DNA of 64,000 nt. Origin: Afipia sp. GAS231 (GTDB lineage: Bacteria; Pseudomonadota; Alphaproteobacteria; Rhizobiales; Xanthobacteraceae). The stretch covers positions 3,906,001 to 3,970,000 of the forward strand of contig NZ_LT629703.1 in the NCBI RefSeq assembly GCF_900103365.1, given 5' to 3'. The stretch's first letter is position 1, and each line of letters opens with the position of its first letter. Made by a program: the position numbers and the translations under genes. Of this stretch, positions 30,754-40,236 are shown one piece after another. The notes beneath the pieces are model-generated. The model was not told where the DNA came from, made no database searches, and saw nothing but the letters and a program-made list of their open reading frames with translations.

Positions 30754-33711
30754 ATGTCTCGCCAGGACGCGAATGCCGCCTTTGCCCTCTCCTCGTTTTT
30801 GCAGGGCACCAATGCCACCTACATCGACGAACTCTACGCCCGCTACGAGCAGGATCCGGCCTCGGTCGACACCGACTGGCAGGAGTTCTTCAAGAGCCTG
30901 AAGGACAGCCCTGCTGACGTCCAGAAGAACGCCGACGGCGCTTCCTGGGGTCGCGACAACTGGCCGCTGACGCCGCGCGACGAGCTGACTTCGGCGCTGG
31001 ACGGCAACTGGGTCACCGTCGAGAAGGCGGTCGGCGCCAAGCTCGCCGCCAAGGCGCAGACCAAGGGCGCCGAAATATCCGCCGCCGACGTTCACCAGGC
31101 GACGCGGGATTCGGTTCGCGCCTTGATGCTGATCCGTGCCTACCGCATGCGCGGTCACTTCCACGCCAAGCTCGATCCGCTCGGCATCGAGGCGCCGCGC
31201 GACCGCGAAGAGCTCGATCCGCGCAGCTACGGTTTTTCGGAAGGCGATTTCGACCGCAAGATCTTCCTCGACCACGTGCTGGGCCTCGAATACGGCAGCT
31301 TGCGCGAAATCGTCGCGATCTGCGAGCGCACCTACTGCCAGACGCTCGGCGTCGAGTTCATGCACATCACCAACGCCGCGCAGAAGGCCTGGATCCAGGA
31401 GCGCATCGAGGGTCCGGACAAGGAAATCAGTTTTACGCGCGAAGGCCGTCGCGCGATCCTCAACAAGCTGATCGAGGCCGAAGGCTTTGAGAAATTCTGC
31501 GACATCAAGTTCACCGGCACCAAGCGCTTCGGTCTTGATGGCGCAGAAGCGCTGATCCCGGCGCTGGAGCAGATCATCAAGCGCGGCGGCAATCTCGGCG
31601 TCAAGGAAATCGTCGTCGGCATGCCGCATCGCGGCCGCCTCAACGTGCTGACCCAGGTGATGGGCAAGCCGCATCGCGCGCTGTTCCATGAATTCAAGGG
31701 CGGCTCCGCCAATCCCGACGCGGTCGAAGGCTCCGGCGACGTCAAGTACCATCTCGGCGCCTCGTCCGATCGCGAGTTCGACAACAACCGCATCCATCTG
31801 TCGCTGACCGCCAACCCGTCGCATCTGGAGATCGTCGATCCCGTGGTGCTCGGCAAGGTGCGCGCCAAGCAGGACCAGCACGGCGATCCGCCAGACCAGC
31901 GCATTTCGGTGCTGCCGCTCTTGATGCATGGCGACGCGGCGTTCGCCGGCCAGGGCGTGGTGGCGGAATGCTTTGCGTTGTCCGACCTGAAAGGCTACCG
32001 CACCGGCGGTTCGCTGCACTTCATCGTCAACAACCAGATCGGCTTCACCACCTATCCGCGCTACTCGCGTTCCTCGCCCTATCCGTCCGATGTGGCGAAG
32101 ATGATCGACGCGCCGATCTTCCATGTGAACGGTGACGATCCGGAAGCCGTGGTATTCGCGGCCAAGGTCGCGATCGAGTTCCGGCAGAAATTCCACAAGC
32201 CCGTCGTGATCGACATGTTCTGCTACCGCAGGCACGGTCACAACGAAGGCGACGAGCCGATGTTCACCCAGCCGGTGATGTACAAGAAGATCGGAACGCA
32301 TCCCGGCACGGTCGAGATCTATTCCAAGCGGCTGATTGCCGACGGCGTGATGACCGAAGGCGAGGTCGAAAAGGCCAAGGCCGACTGGCGCGCGCGGCTC
32401 GATGCCGAACTCGAGGCCGGCTCCGGCTACAAGCCGAACAAGGCCGACTGGCTCGACGGCAAATGGGCCGGCTTCAAGTCCGCCGATCAGGAAGAAGACG
32501 CCCGCCGCGGCGTCACCGGCGTCGATGTCGCTGTGCTGAAGGATATCGGCCGCAAGATCACCAAGGTGCCGGACGGCTTCCGGGTTCACCGCACGATCCA
32601 GCGTTATCTGGAGAACCGCGCCAAGGCGATCGACAACGGCGTCGGCATCGACTGGGCGACCGGTGAGGCGCTGGCGTTCTGTTCGCTGATGCAGGAAGGC
32701 CGTCACGTCCGCCTGTCCGGTCAGGATTCCGAGCGCGGCACCTTCTCGCAGCGCCACTCGGTGCTGATCGACCAGGAAGACGAGAGCCGCTACACGCCGT
32801 TCAACCATCTTGGCGGCGATCAGGGCCATTACGAGGTCATCAACTCGCTGCTGTCCGAAGAGGCGGTGCTGGGCTTCGAGTACGGCTATTCGCTGGCCGA
32901 GCCGAATGCGCTGGCGATGTGGGAAGCGCAGTTCGGCGATTTTGCCAACGGCGCCCAGGTGGTGTTCGACCAGTTCATTTCGTCGGGCGAGCGCAAGTGG
33001 CTGCGCATGTCCGGCCTGGTCTGCCTGCTGCCGCATGGTTATGAAGGGCAGGGGCCGGAGCATTCCTCGGCGCGGCTCGAGCGCTTCCTGCAGATGTGCG
33101 CCGAAGACAACATGCAGGTGGTGTACCCGACCACGCCGGCGAACTACTTCCATGTGCTGCGGCGCCAGCTGCATCGCGAGATCCGCAAGCCGCTGATCCT
33201 GATGACGCCGAAGTCGCTGTTGCGCCACAAGCGCGCGGTGTCGCGGCTGGACGAACTCTGCGCCACCGCCACCTTCCACCGCATCCTGTACGATGACGCC
33301 CAGATGCTGCCCGACGAGCCCATCAAGCTCGTGTCGGACGACAAGATCAAGCGCATCGTGCTGTGCTCGGGCAAGGTCTATTACGACCTCTACGAGGAGC
33401 GCGAGAAGCGCGGCATCAACGACATCTACCTGATGCGCGTCGAGCAGCTTTATCCGGTGCCGCTGAAGGCGCTGGTGCACGAGCTCGGACGCTTCAAGGG
33501 TGCCGAGGTGGTCTGGTGCCAGGAAGAGCCGCGCAACATGGGCGCGTGGCACTTCATCGAGCCCTATCTCGAATGGGTGCTGAGCCAGGTCCACGCGCCG
33601 AACAGGCGCCCGCGTTACGCCGGCCGCGCCGCGTCGGCGGCAACCGCTACCGGTTTGATGTCGAAGCATCTGGCGCAGCTCAAGGCCCTGCTGGACGAGG
33701 CGCTGAACTAG
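30754..33711 (+). CDS. sucA: 2-oxoglutarate dehydrogenase E1 component
   Basis: Thiamine-diphosphate-dependent E1 of the 2-oxoglutarate dehydrogenase complex, turning 2-oxoglutarate to a succinyl-lipoyl intermediate with SucB. With the start at 30754 (MSRQDANAAFALSSFLQG) the protein has 985 residues. It has an N-terminal E2-binding region with NATYIDELYARYEQDP, then EIVVGMPHRGRLNVL and the ThDP motif HGDAAFAGQGVVAE. The C-terminal half includes LPHGYEGQGPEHSSARLERFLQ. An upstream in-frame frame extends to 30709 but the ATG at 30754 is preferred by homology. Confidence 0.98.
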   Translation: MSRQDANAAFALSSFLQGTNATYIDELYARYEQDPASVDTDWQEFFKSLKDSPADVQKNADGASWGRDNWPLTPRDELTSALDGNWVTVEKAVGAKLAAKAQTKGAEISAADVHQATRDSVRALMLIRAYRMRGHFHAKLDPLGIEAPRDREELDPRSYGFSEGDFDRKIFLDHVLGLEYGSLREIVAICERTYCQTLGVEFMHITNAAQKAWIQERIEGPDKEISFTREGRRAILNKLIEAEGFEKFCDIKFTGTKRFGLDGAEALIPALEQIIKRGGNLGVKEIVVGMPHRGRLNVLTQVMGKPHRALFHEFKGGSANPDAVEGSGDVKYHLGASSDREFDNNRIHLSLTANPSHLEIVDPVVLGKVRAKQDQHGDPPDQRISVLPLLMHGDAAFAGQGVVAECFALSDLKGYRTGGSLHFIVNNQIGFTTYPRYSRSSPYPSDVAKMIDAPIFHVNGDDPEAVVFAAKVAIEFRQKFHKPVVIDMFCYRRHGHNEGDEPMFTQPVMYKKIGTHPGTVEIYSKRLIADGVMTEGEVEKAKADWRARLDAELEAGSGYKPNKADWLDGKWAGFKSADQEEDARRGVTGVDVAVLKDIGRKITKVPDGFRVHRTIQRYLENRAKAIDNGVGIDWATGEALAFCSLMQEGRHVRLSGQDSERGTFSQRHSVLIDQEDESRYTPFNHLGGDQGHYEVINSLLSEEAVLGFEYGYSLAEPNALAMWEAQFGDFANGAQVVFDQFISSGERKWLRMSGLVCLLPHGYEGQGPEHSSARLERFLQMCAEDNMQVVYPTTPANYFHVLRRQLHREIRKPLILMTPKSLLRHKRAVSRLDELCATATFHRILYDDAQMLPDEPIKLVSDDKIKRIVLCSGKVYYDLYEEREKRGINDIYLMRVEQLYPVPLKALVHELGRFKGAEVVWCQEEPRNMGAWHFIEPYLEWVLSQVHAPNRRPRYAGRAASAATATGLMSKHLAQLKALLDEALN

Positions 33712-33861
33712 ATTTTTTCAACTCATCATATCCGGGGCAAAAGGCGCGGAGCGCCGTCTTCGCTTCTTATGTCTCGGATATGACAGCTTGCTTTCCCAAA
33801 ACCGATTGTAGGCGTGGATGGTCCGGACGATTCCGGCCATGACGCAAAGAGGAAACAGACC

Positions 33862-35103
33862 ATGATTGAAATTCGTGTTCCGACGCTCGGCGAGTCCGTG
33901 ACGGAAGCCACCATCGGCCGCTGGTTCAAGAAGGCCGGCGACGCCGTGGCGGTGGACGAACCGTTGGTCGAGCTCGAGACCGACAAGGTCACCATCGAAG
34001 TCCCGGCGCCGTCGGCGGGCGTGCTCGGCGAGATCGCCGCCAAGGATGGCGAAACCGTCGCCGTCGGCGCGCTGCTCGGCCAGATCTCGGAGGGCGCCGC
34101 TGGCGCCAAGCCGGCTGCTTCGCCTGCCAAGGCTCCTGCTGCCGCCGCCGCACCGGCCACTGCACCTGCGCCCGCTCCGGCGCCGAAGGCCGCACCCGCA
34201 GACGCGCCGCTGGCGCCGTCGGTGCGCAAGCTCTCCGCCGAAAGCGGCGTCGACGCCGCGACCGTGCCTGGCTCCGGCAAGGATGGCCGCGTCACCAAGG
34301 GCGACATGCTGGCTGCGATCGAGAAGGCGGCCTCGGCGCCGACCCCGGTCAATCAGCCTGCGGCCGCCGTGCAGGTGCGAGCTCCGTCCCCGGCCGACGA
34401 TGCCGCGCGCGAAGAGCGCGTGAAGATGACGCGGCTGCGCCAGACTATCGCGCGCCGGCTGAAGGACGTGCAGAACACCGCGGCGATGCTCACGACCTTC
34501 AACGAGGTCGACATGAGCCACATCATGGCGATGCGGACGCAGTACAAGGACGTTTTTGAAAAGAAGCATGGCACCAAGCTCGGCTTCATGGGCTTCTTCA
34601 CCAAGGCCTGCGTGCAGGCCTTGAAGGACATCCCGGCCGTCAATGCCGAGATCGACGGCACCGACCTGATCTACAAGAACTACTATCACGTCGGCGTTGC
34701 CGTCGGCACCGACAAGGGCCTGGTCGTGCCTGTGGTGCGCGACTGCGATCACAAGTCGATCTCCGATATCGAAAAATCGATCGCCGATTTCGGCCGCCGC
34801 GCCCGTGACGGCCAGCTCAAGATCGACGAGATGCAGGGCGGCACCTTCACCATCACCAATGGCGGCATCTACGGTTCGCTGATGTCGACGCCGATCCTGA
34901 ACGCGCCGCAGTCCGCCATTCTCGGCATGCACAAGATCCAGGAGCGGCCGATGGTGGTCGCCGGCAAGATCGAAGTCCGGCCGATGATGTATCTGGCGCT
35001 GTCCTACGATCACCGCGTGATCGACGGCAAGGAAGCGGTGACGTTCCTGGTTCGCGTCAAGGAAAGCCTGGAAGATCCGGCCCGGCTGGTGCTGGATCTC
35101 TAA
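33862..35103 (+). CDS. sucB: 2-oxoglutarate dehydrogenase E2, dihydrolipoamide succinyltransferase
   Basis: Core of the complex, moving succinyl groups to CoA. The 413-residue protein has one lipoyl domain with the modified Lys in ETDKVTIE (about residue 43), then an Ala/Pro-rich linker (residues 80-115). A peripheral-subunit-binding domain follows ([22 protein letters not shown]), and the catalytic acyltransferase domain has [17 protein letters not shown] (active-site His). The start at 33862 follows AAAGAGGAAAC. Between sucA and sucB a 59-base imperfect hairpin (TCATATCCGGGG ... CTCGGATATGA, 33724-33782) is present. Confidence 0.98.
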   Translation: MIEIRVPTLGESVTEATIGRWFKKAGDAVAVDEPLVELETDKVTIEVPAPSAGVLGEIAAKDGETVAVGALLGQISEGAAGAKPAASPAKAPAAAAAPATAPAPAPAPKAAPADAPLAPSVRKLSAESGVDAATVPGSGKDGRVTKGDMLAAIEKAASAPTPVNQPAAAVQVRAPSPADDAAREERVKMTRLRQTIARRLKDVQNTAAMLTTFNEVDMSHIMAMRTQYKDVFEKKHGTKLGFMGFFTKACVQALKDIPAVNAEIDGTDLIYKNYYHVGVAVGTDKGLVVPVVRDCDHKSISDIEKSIADFGRRARDGQLKIDEMQGGTFTITNGGIYGSLMSTPILNAPQSAILGMHKIQERPMVVAGKIEVRPMMYLALSYDHRVIDGKEAVTFLVRVKESLEDPARLVLDL

Positions 35104-35172
35104 TACATTCGGTTTGCCGGCGTCGGCGTTCGGGCCCGGCGTCGCGCGCGCCGTGGATCGATACGCTGTGAC

Positions 35173-35268
35173 TGGAGCGTTTTCGAGCGAAGTGGATGCC
35201 GGTTCGCGTAGAGAAAACGCGTCAGAACAAAGTGTAGAGACCGGTTATGATTCAATCAGAACCGGGCA
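35173..35268. repeat. Palindromic repeat, GGAGCGTTTTCGAGCGAAGTGG type
   Basis: Begins TGGAGCGTTTTCGAGCGAAG, contains GCCGGTTCGCGTAGAGAAAACGC and ends in GATTCAATCAGAACCGG. A second copy is at 37588-37695 and its complement is recognisable at 52470-52527. It fills the sucB/SDR gap. Confidence 0.8.
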
Positions 35269-35283
35269 CTAGTGGGGGCTGAT

Positions 35284-36030
35284 GTGACGGACAAGGTTGT
35301 TGTGATCACCGGCGGCAGCCGCGGCATCGGCCGCGCTGCCGCACTTGCCGCCGCCGCCCGCGGCTTCCGGGTCGTGGTCGGCTATGCCAGCAACGAAACG
35401 GCTGCAAAAGAAGTCGTCGCCTCGATCGAGCGCAAGAACGGCAAGGCGATCGCGGTGAAATGCGACGTCGCCAGCGAGAAGGATATTCTGGCGCTGTTCA
35501 AGTCGGCCGACGATTTCGGCACGCTCGGCGCGCTGATCAACAATGCTGGCATCGTCGGGCCGTCGGCACGGGTCGAAGACATGTCGGCCGAGCGCATTCA
35601 GCGCATGATGGCGATCAACGTCACCGGCAGCATTCTGTGCGCCCGCGAAGCCGTCAAGCGGATGTCGACGCGCAACGGCGGCGGGGGCGGCGTCATCGTC
35701 AACCTGTCCTCGGTCGCGGCCAAACTCGGCGCCCCCAACACCTATGTCGACTACGCGGCGTCCAAGGGCGCGGTGGATTCCTTCACCGTCGGCCTCGGCC
35801 ACGAAGTCGCCGGCGAAGGCATTCGCGTCGCGGCGATCCGGCCCGGGCTGATCGATACCGAAATTCATGCGTCGGGCGGCGAACCCGATCGCGCCCATCG
35901 TCTGGCGCATATGGTGCCGATGCAACGGGTCGGCACCGCCGAAGAAATCGCCAACGCCATTGTCTGGCTGATGTCGGACGAGGCCTCCTACGTTACCAGC
36001 GCCATCCTGGATGTCTCCGGCGGGCGCTAA
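35284..36030 (+). CDS. SDR family oxidoreductase
   Basis: A short-chain dehydrogenase/reductase of 248 residues placed between sucB and lpdA. It has the NAD(P) glycine motif [10 protein letters not shown], the NNAG motif in [10 protein letters not shown] and catalytic Ser/Tyr/Lys (NLSSVAAKL... [10 protein letters not shown]). The N-terminal FRVVVGYAS suggests preference for NADP. The GTG at 35284, six bases after GGGGGCT, gives [11 protein letters not shown]; a GTG at 35272 would add four residues. No substrate can be assigned. It belongs to the FabG-like classical SDR group. Confidence 0.9.
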   Translation: MTDKVVVITGGSRGIGRAAALAAAARGFRVVVGYASNETAAKEVVASIERKNGKAIAVKCDVASEKDILALFKSADDFGTLGALINNAGIVGPSARVEDMSAERIQRMMAINVTGSILCAREAVKRMSTRNGGGGGVIVNLSSVAAKLGAPNTYVDYAASKGAVDSFTVGLGHEVAGEGIRVAAIRPGLIDTEIHASGGEPDRAHRLAHMVPMQRVGTAEEIANAIVWLMSDEASYVTSAILDVSGGR

Positions 36031-36065
36031 TCCCTGTCACATCTCTCAGCTACAGGATTTCGATC

Positions 36066-37469
36066 ATGGCTACCTACGATCTCGTCGTCATCGGCACCGG
36101 ACCCGGTGGATATGTCTGCGCGGTGCGCGCGGCGCAACTCGGCATGAAGGTCGCCGTGGTCGAGAAGGACGCGACACTGGGCGGCACCTGCCTCAATGTC
36201 GGCTGCATGCCGTCGAAGGCGCTGCTGCATGCTTCCGAAATGTTCGAGGAAGCCGGACACTCCTTTGCCAAGATGGGCGTCAAGGTCTCACAGCCTGCGC
36301 TCGATCTGCCCTCGATGATGAACTTCAAGCAGCAGGGCATCGACGGCAACGTCAAGGGCGTCGAGTTCCTGATGAAGAAGAACAAGATCGACGTCATCAG
36401 CGGCAAGGGCAAGGTTCTCGGCGCCGGCAAGGTCGAGGTCACCGGCGGCGACGGCAAGGCGCAGGTGGTCGAGACCAAGAACATCGTCATCGCCACCGGC
36501 TCGGATATCGCGCGGCTGAAGGGCATCGAGATCGACGAGAAGCGCATCGTGTCGTCGACCGGCGCGCTGTCGCTCGACAAGGTGCCGTCGAGCCTGTTGA
36601 TCGTCGGCGCCGGCGTGATCGGCCTCGAACTCGGCTCGGTGTGGCATCGCCTCGGCGCCAAGGTCACCGTGGTGGAATTCCTCGATCGCATCCTGCCCGG
36701 CATGGATGGCGAAATCGCCAAGCAATTCCAGCGCATCCTCGAGAAGCAGGGCTTTGCGTTCAAGCTCGGCGCCAAGGTCACCGGCGTCGACACCTCGGGC
36801 AAGACGCTCGCGGCCAAGGTCGAACCGGCGGCGGGCGGTGCGGCGGAGACGCTCGAGGCCGATGTGGTTCTGGTCTGCATCGGCCGCGTGCCCTACACCG
36901 AAGGCCTCGGCCTCAAGGAGGCCGGCGTGGCGCTCGACAATCGCGGCCGTGTGCAGATCGACGCGCACTTTTCCACCAGCGTGAAGGGCGTCTATGCGAT
37001 CGGCGACGTCGTCGCGGGGCCGATGCTGGCGCACAAGGCCGAGGACGAAGGCGTTGCCTGCGCGGAGATCATCGCGGGGCAAGCCGGCCACGTGAATTAC
37101 GATGTGATCCCCGGTGTTGTGTATACCACGCCGGAAGTGTCGTCGGTCGGCAAGACCGAGGAAGAGCTGAAGCAGGCGGGTGTGGCGTATACGTCAGGCA
37201 AATTTCCCTTTACCGCCAACGGCCGTTCCAAGGTCAACCAGACCACGGACGGCTTCGTGAAAATTCTCGCAGATGCGAAGACGGACCGGGTGCTCGGCGT
37301 GCACATTATTGGCCGCGAAGCCGGCGAAATGATCCACGAAGCCTGTGTTTTGATGGAGTTCGGCGGTTCCGCCGAGGATCTGGCGCGAACGTGCCATGCG
37401 CATCCGACCCGTTCCGAAGCCATCAAGGAAGCGGCGCTTGCGGTGGGCAAGCGCGCCATCCATATGTGA
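36066..37469 (+). CDS. lpdA: Dihydrolipoyl dehydrogenase
   Basis: FAD enzyme (E3) that reoxidises dihydrolipoamide of SucB and passes electrons to NAD. The 467-residue protein has the N-terminal FAD glycine motif [17 protein letters not shown] and the redox-active CxxxxC in [13 protein letters not shown]. The NAD-binding [13 protein letters not shown] follows, and the C-terminal interface has the catalytic HAHPTRSEA. The start at 36066 is chosen because the homologous N-terminus is [10 protein letters not shown]; the open frame runs further upstream only as an overlap with the SDR gene. Confidence 0.98.
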   Translation: MATYDLVVIGTGPGGYVCAVRAAQLGMKVAVVEKDATLGGTCLNVGCMPSKALLHASEMFEEAGHSFAKMGVKVSQPALDLPSMMNFKQQGIDGNVKGVEFLMKKNKIDVISGKGKVLGAGKVEVTGGDGKAQVVETKNIVIATGSDIARLKGIEIDEKRIVSSTGALSLDKVPSSLLIVGAGVIGLELGSVWHRLGAKVTVVEFLDRILPGMDGEIAKQFQRILEKQGFAFKLGAKVTGVDTSGKTLAAKVEPAAGGAAETLEADVVLVCIGRVPYTEGLGLKEAGVALDNRGRVQIDAHFSTSVKGVYAIGDVVAGPMLAHKAEDEGVACAEIIAGQAGHVNYDVIPGVVYTTPEVSSVGKTEEELKQAGVAYTSGKFPFTANGRSKVNQTTDGFVKILADAKTDRVLGVHIIGREAGEMIHEACVLMEFGGSAEDLARTCHAHPTRSEAIKEAALAVGKRAIHM

Positions 37470-37587
37470 TCGACACCGGCATTTGCCGGATAGCATGATC
37501 CGGAAAAGTTGATACCGGTGTGTTGAAAAGCCATGCTCAAATGAAGACGGGGCGAAATGACGATTCGAAGAAAAGTCATCGCGCCCT

Positions 37588-37695
37588 GGAGCGTTTTCGA
37601 GCGAAGTGGATACCGGTTCGCGTAACGAAAACGCGTCAAAACAAAAGAGTAGAGTCTCATCGGTTTTGATAAAATCAGAACCGATAAGACTCTAG
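37588..37695. repeat. Palindromic repeat, GGAGCGTTTTCGAGCGAAGTGG type
   Basis: Starts GGAGCGTTTTCGAGCGAAGT, continues ACCGGTTCGCGTAACGAAAACGC, and ends with GAGTCTCATCGGTTTTGATA paired to TATCAAAACC-like AGAACCGATAAGACTC. A copy is at 35173-35268. Upstream (37496-37520) a partial ATGATCCGGAAAAGTTGATACCGG of the element at 52329 is visible. Confidence 0.82.
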
Positions 37696-37706
37696 AGATC
37701 ACGTCC

Positions 37707-38237
37707 ATGATGCGCCGCCTACTTCAACCGTTCTGGGTTTTGCTCGCGGTCATCTTCCTGGTCGAAGCATGGCTGTGGGATCATCTCGAGCCGATCGTGG
37801 CGCGCGCCGTCGCGCTGATCCCGCTGCGCACCTTCAAGCAATGGCTGGCCGAGCGGGTCGACACGCTGTCGCCGGCGATGACGTTGATCGTGTTTCTGGT
37901 GCCGGTGATTCCGCTGTTTCCGCTCAAGCTGGCCGGGCTGTGGCTGCTGACCCATGAATACTGGCTGGCTGCCGTCGTCACCATCGTGTTCGCGAAATTC
38001 CTCGGCGTCGGCGTCACCGCCTTCATCTTCGACGTGACGCGCGCGAAGCTGCTGGAAATGCGCTGGTTCGAGAGGCTCTATGAATTCGTGATGGCCCTGC
38101 GCGCCAAGGCCGCCGCTCTGGTCGAGCCGGTCAAGCAGCGGCTTCTCGATACCGTGCGCGGCGAGGGCGGCGGCTGGTCATCGCGGATGCTGCGCTTGAT
38201 CCAGCGCTTTCGCAAAAGCGTGCACGAAGCGCGCTAG
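37707..38237 (+). CDS. Hypothetical membrane protein
   Basis: A 176-residue protein with three hydrophobic stretches: LLQPFWVLLAVIFLVEAWL at the N-terminus, TLIVFLVPVIPLFPLKLAGLWLL in the middle and EYWLAAVVTIVFAKFLGVGVTAFIF next. A basic, probably cytoplasmic helical tail of about 65 residues follows. I do not recognise a named family. Similar conserved membrane proteins occur in relatives but the role is unknown. It stands alone, with repeats on both sides. Confidence 0.75.
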   Translation: MMRRLLQPFWVLLAVIFLVEAWLWDHLEPIVARAVALIPLRTFKQWLAERVDTLSPAMTLIVFLVPVIPLFPLKLAGLWLLTHEYWLAAVVTIVFAKFLGVGVTAFIFDVTRAKLLEMRWFERLYEFVMALRAKAAALVEPVKQRLLDTVRGEGGGWSSRMLRLIQRFRKSVHEAR

Positions 38238-38238
38238 C

Positions 38239-38386
38239 TGTCATTACCTGCAACAAACGCGAAGCGTTTGTGCAAGGGAGCGAAGCGACGCGGCAATCCA
38301 TCTTGCCGCACGAAGAAAGACTGGATTGCTTCGCGGAGCCTGTCATCGGGCGGCGCTTCGCGCCGACCCGTTGGCTCGCAATGACG
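38239..38386. repeat. Palindromic intergenic repeat (CAAACGCGAAGCGTTTG type)
   Basis: Starts TGTCATTACCTGCAACAAAC, includes the hairpin CAAACGCGAAGCGTTTG and GGGAGCGAAGCGACG, then continues to GGCTCGCAATGACG. Related to 3514-3627, which has the same blocks in opposite order. The right part also includes GGGCGGCGCTTCGCGCCG, another hairpin. Confidence 0.83.
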
Positions 38387-38410
38387 CGGTGACGCCGCGT
38401 CGCCTTTCGC

Positions 38411-39001
38411 TCAGTGTAAATGTAGCAGATGCGGCGACAGGATGCCGAGTGCCGTCATGACGATCCCCGCCAGCGTCAGGATGCCGGATACCCAGGCCAG
38501 CGCGACGATGCCGGTGATGATGGTGGCCGAGGCCAGCACGATGCCGATCTGGAACGCGGCGGAGGCCAGCTCGTAGTGATGGTATTTCGCCGTCGCCTCG
38601 TCGCGTTCGTGTTCGGCGTCCTTGGCGCGTTCGGAGAGCTGTTCCGAACCTTCCTTGGTCTCCGGCTCCGAGCGATAGCGCGCCGCGGTTTTTTTCCAGT
38701 CGTCGATCTGCTTTTGCAGCGCCGCCTTGGCGGCATCGTCGCCGACGGTGCCGAGGCTGAGTCTCGCGTGTTCGGCGGTGGTTTCAACCACGGTGCGGCG
38801 GATGCTCTTGGCCTGGAAGAAGGCCCACAGGTTCGAGGCTTCGACGTTCTTGCTGATCGACTCGGTCTGCGCGCCCTTGCCCAGCGTTTCCGACAGCGCC
38901 AGGCACAGCGCGATCACTGCGATCAGCAGTGCGATCTTCCTGTTTTCGCCGGAAGCCTCCTTGGCCTGATCCGCCTGCTCCATGCTCTCATGCGCGCTCA
39001 T
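38411..39001 (-). CDS. DUF4337 family membrane protein
   Basis: A 196-residue protein that fits DUF4337. It has an N-terminal soluble segment (MSAHESMEQADQAKEAS), a first membrane helix (IALLIAVIALCLALSETLG), a long charged helical part including SNLWAFFQAKSIRRTVVET, and two C-terminal membrane segments (FQIGIVLASATIITGIVALAW and GILTLAGIVMTALGILSP). The function is unknown. The start at 39001 is preferred to an upstream one at 39040, which would add GH-rich residues. Confidence 0.85.
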   Translation of the reverse strand: MSAHESMEQADQAKEASGENRKIALLIAVIALCLALSETLGKGAQTESISKNVEASNLWAFFQAKSIRRTVVETTAEHARLSLGTVGDDAAKAALQKQIDDWKKTAARYRSEPETKEGSEQLSERAKDAEHERDEATAKYHHYELASAAFQIGIVLASATIITGIVALAWVSGILTLAGIVMTALGILSPHLLHLH

Positions 39002-39123
39002 GGTAGTTCTCCCCGCTGAATGGCCGTGACCCGGCCCCACGATTGACCGAACAATATGGCCGGCGCAAGAGGCAAGCGCGCCTCGTCAACGGTGTGACGG
39101 GAATATGTCGTCGCGCGGCGCGG

Positions 39124-40095
39124 TCACCCGCGGGGATGGGCGGTGCGGTAGACTTCCAGCAGCCGCTCGGTGTCGATCCCGGTATAGATCTGCGTGGTCG
39201 AGAGCGAGGCGTGACCGAGCAATTCCTGGATCGCGCGCAGGTCGCCGCCGCGGCTCAAGAGATGGGTGGCGAAGGAATGCCGCAGCGCATGCGGCGTGGC
39301 GCTGTCGGGCAGGCCGAGCGCGCCGCGCAGCCGCTCCATGGTGAGCTGGATGATCCGGGGGCTGAGCGGCCCGCCGCGGGCGCCGACGAAGATCGGCCCC
39401 GCCGGCGGCAGCGGATGCGGGCACATCGCGGTGTAGTCTGATATCAGCGCCAGCACGTTCTGCAACACCGGCACCATCCGGGTCTTGTTGCCTTTGCCGA
39501 GCACTGTGATGACGTCACCTTCGCCGGGCTTCGGCACGTCGCGGTGCTTCAGCCCCAACGCCTCGGAGATACGCAGGCCCGAACCGTAGAGCAGCGCCAT
39601 CACGGCCGCGTCACGCGCCCAGATCCAGGGATCGCGATCCTCGCCGGCGCGCTCTTCGGCATCGGCAAACCGTTTGGCCGCGGCCATCTGGATCGGCTTC
39701 GGCAGGCTCTTGCCGATTTTCGGCGCCCGGATCGCCGACAGAGCGCCGACCTTGCCCTTGCCTTCGCGCTCCAGAAATCGTCCGAACGAGCGCAGGCCCG
39801 CGAGCGCCCGCATCAGCGAGCGGCTGCCAATCTCGTCGGCGCGGCGCATCGCCATGAACGCCCTGACATCACTGGCTTCGAGCGCGGCAAACGCCTTGAG
39901 CGACACCCGCTTGCCCCAGTGTTCACAGAGAAAGGCCAGGCACTGCCGCAAGTCGCGGGCATAGGCCTCCAGCGTCTTCGGCGACAGCCGCCGTTCGGCG
40001 CGCAGATGCGTCAGCCATCGCGTCATCTCCAGCGCAAAACTTTCGTCCGCGCAGTCGAGATCGATGGTTTGCGCTGGCGCGGCAGATTGGGTCAT
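39124..40095 (-). CDS. xerC: Tyrosine recombinase XerC
   Basis: Site-specific recombinase that, with XerD, resolves chromosome dimers at dif. The 323-residue protein has the N-terminal SAM-like DNA-binding domain and a catalytic domain with R in [13 protein letters not shown]. The H-x-x-R is in [12 protein letters not shown], the second histidine in [13 protein letters not shown] and the nucleophilic Tyr in TQIYTGID. The sequence [15 protein letters not shown] near the N-terminus is typical of XerC. It is divergent from priA. Confidence 0.95.
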   Translation of the reverse strand: MTQSAAPAQTIDLDCADESFALEMTRWLTHLRAERRLSPKTLEAYARDLRQCLAFLCEHWGKRVSLKAFAALEASDVRAFMAMRRADEIGSRSLMRALAGLRSFGRFLEREGKGKVGALSAIRAPKIGKSLPKPIQMAAAKRFADAEERAGEDRDPWIWARDAAVMALLYGSGLRISEALGLKHRDVPKPGEGDVITVLGKGNKTRMVPVLQNVLALISDYTAMCPHPLPPAGPIFVGARGGPLSPRIIQLTMERLRGALGLPDSATPHALRHSFATHLLSRGGDLRAIQELLGHASLSTTQIYTGIDTERLLEVYRTAHPRG

Positions 40096-40236
40096 GAAGC
40101 TTGGCTCATGGAGCTATGGCGCCGTGATTCTTTGGCGATTATATCGCACCTCTTTCGCTTACCTTCCGTTAACTTGGGTAGCCCCCACCGCCACGGGCCC
40201 GTAACCTAGGCGGCTGCCACGTCAGAGCCTGATTCG

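Noticed and set aside
30616..33669. Antisense open frame of 1017 codons opposite sucA
   Set aside because: The frame mirrors the third-position GC bias of sucA; it has no domain, no ribosome binding site and no start that fits. The same holds for the long antisense frames opposite acnA, atpA and atpD.
35460..36065. N-terminal extension of lpdA through the SDR gene
   Set aside because: The first 200 codons are a shifted reading of the SDR gene; the FAD motif begins 5 residues after the ATG at 36066.
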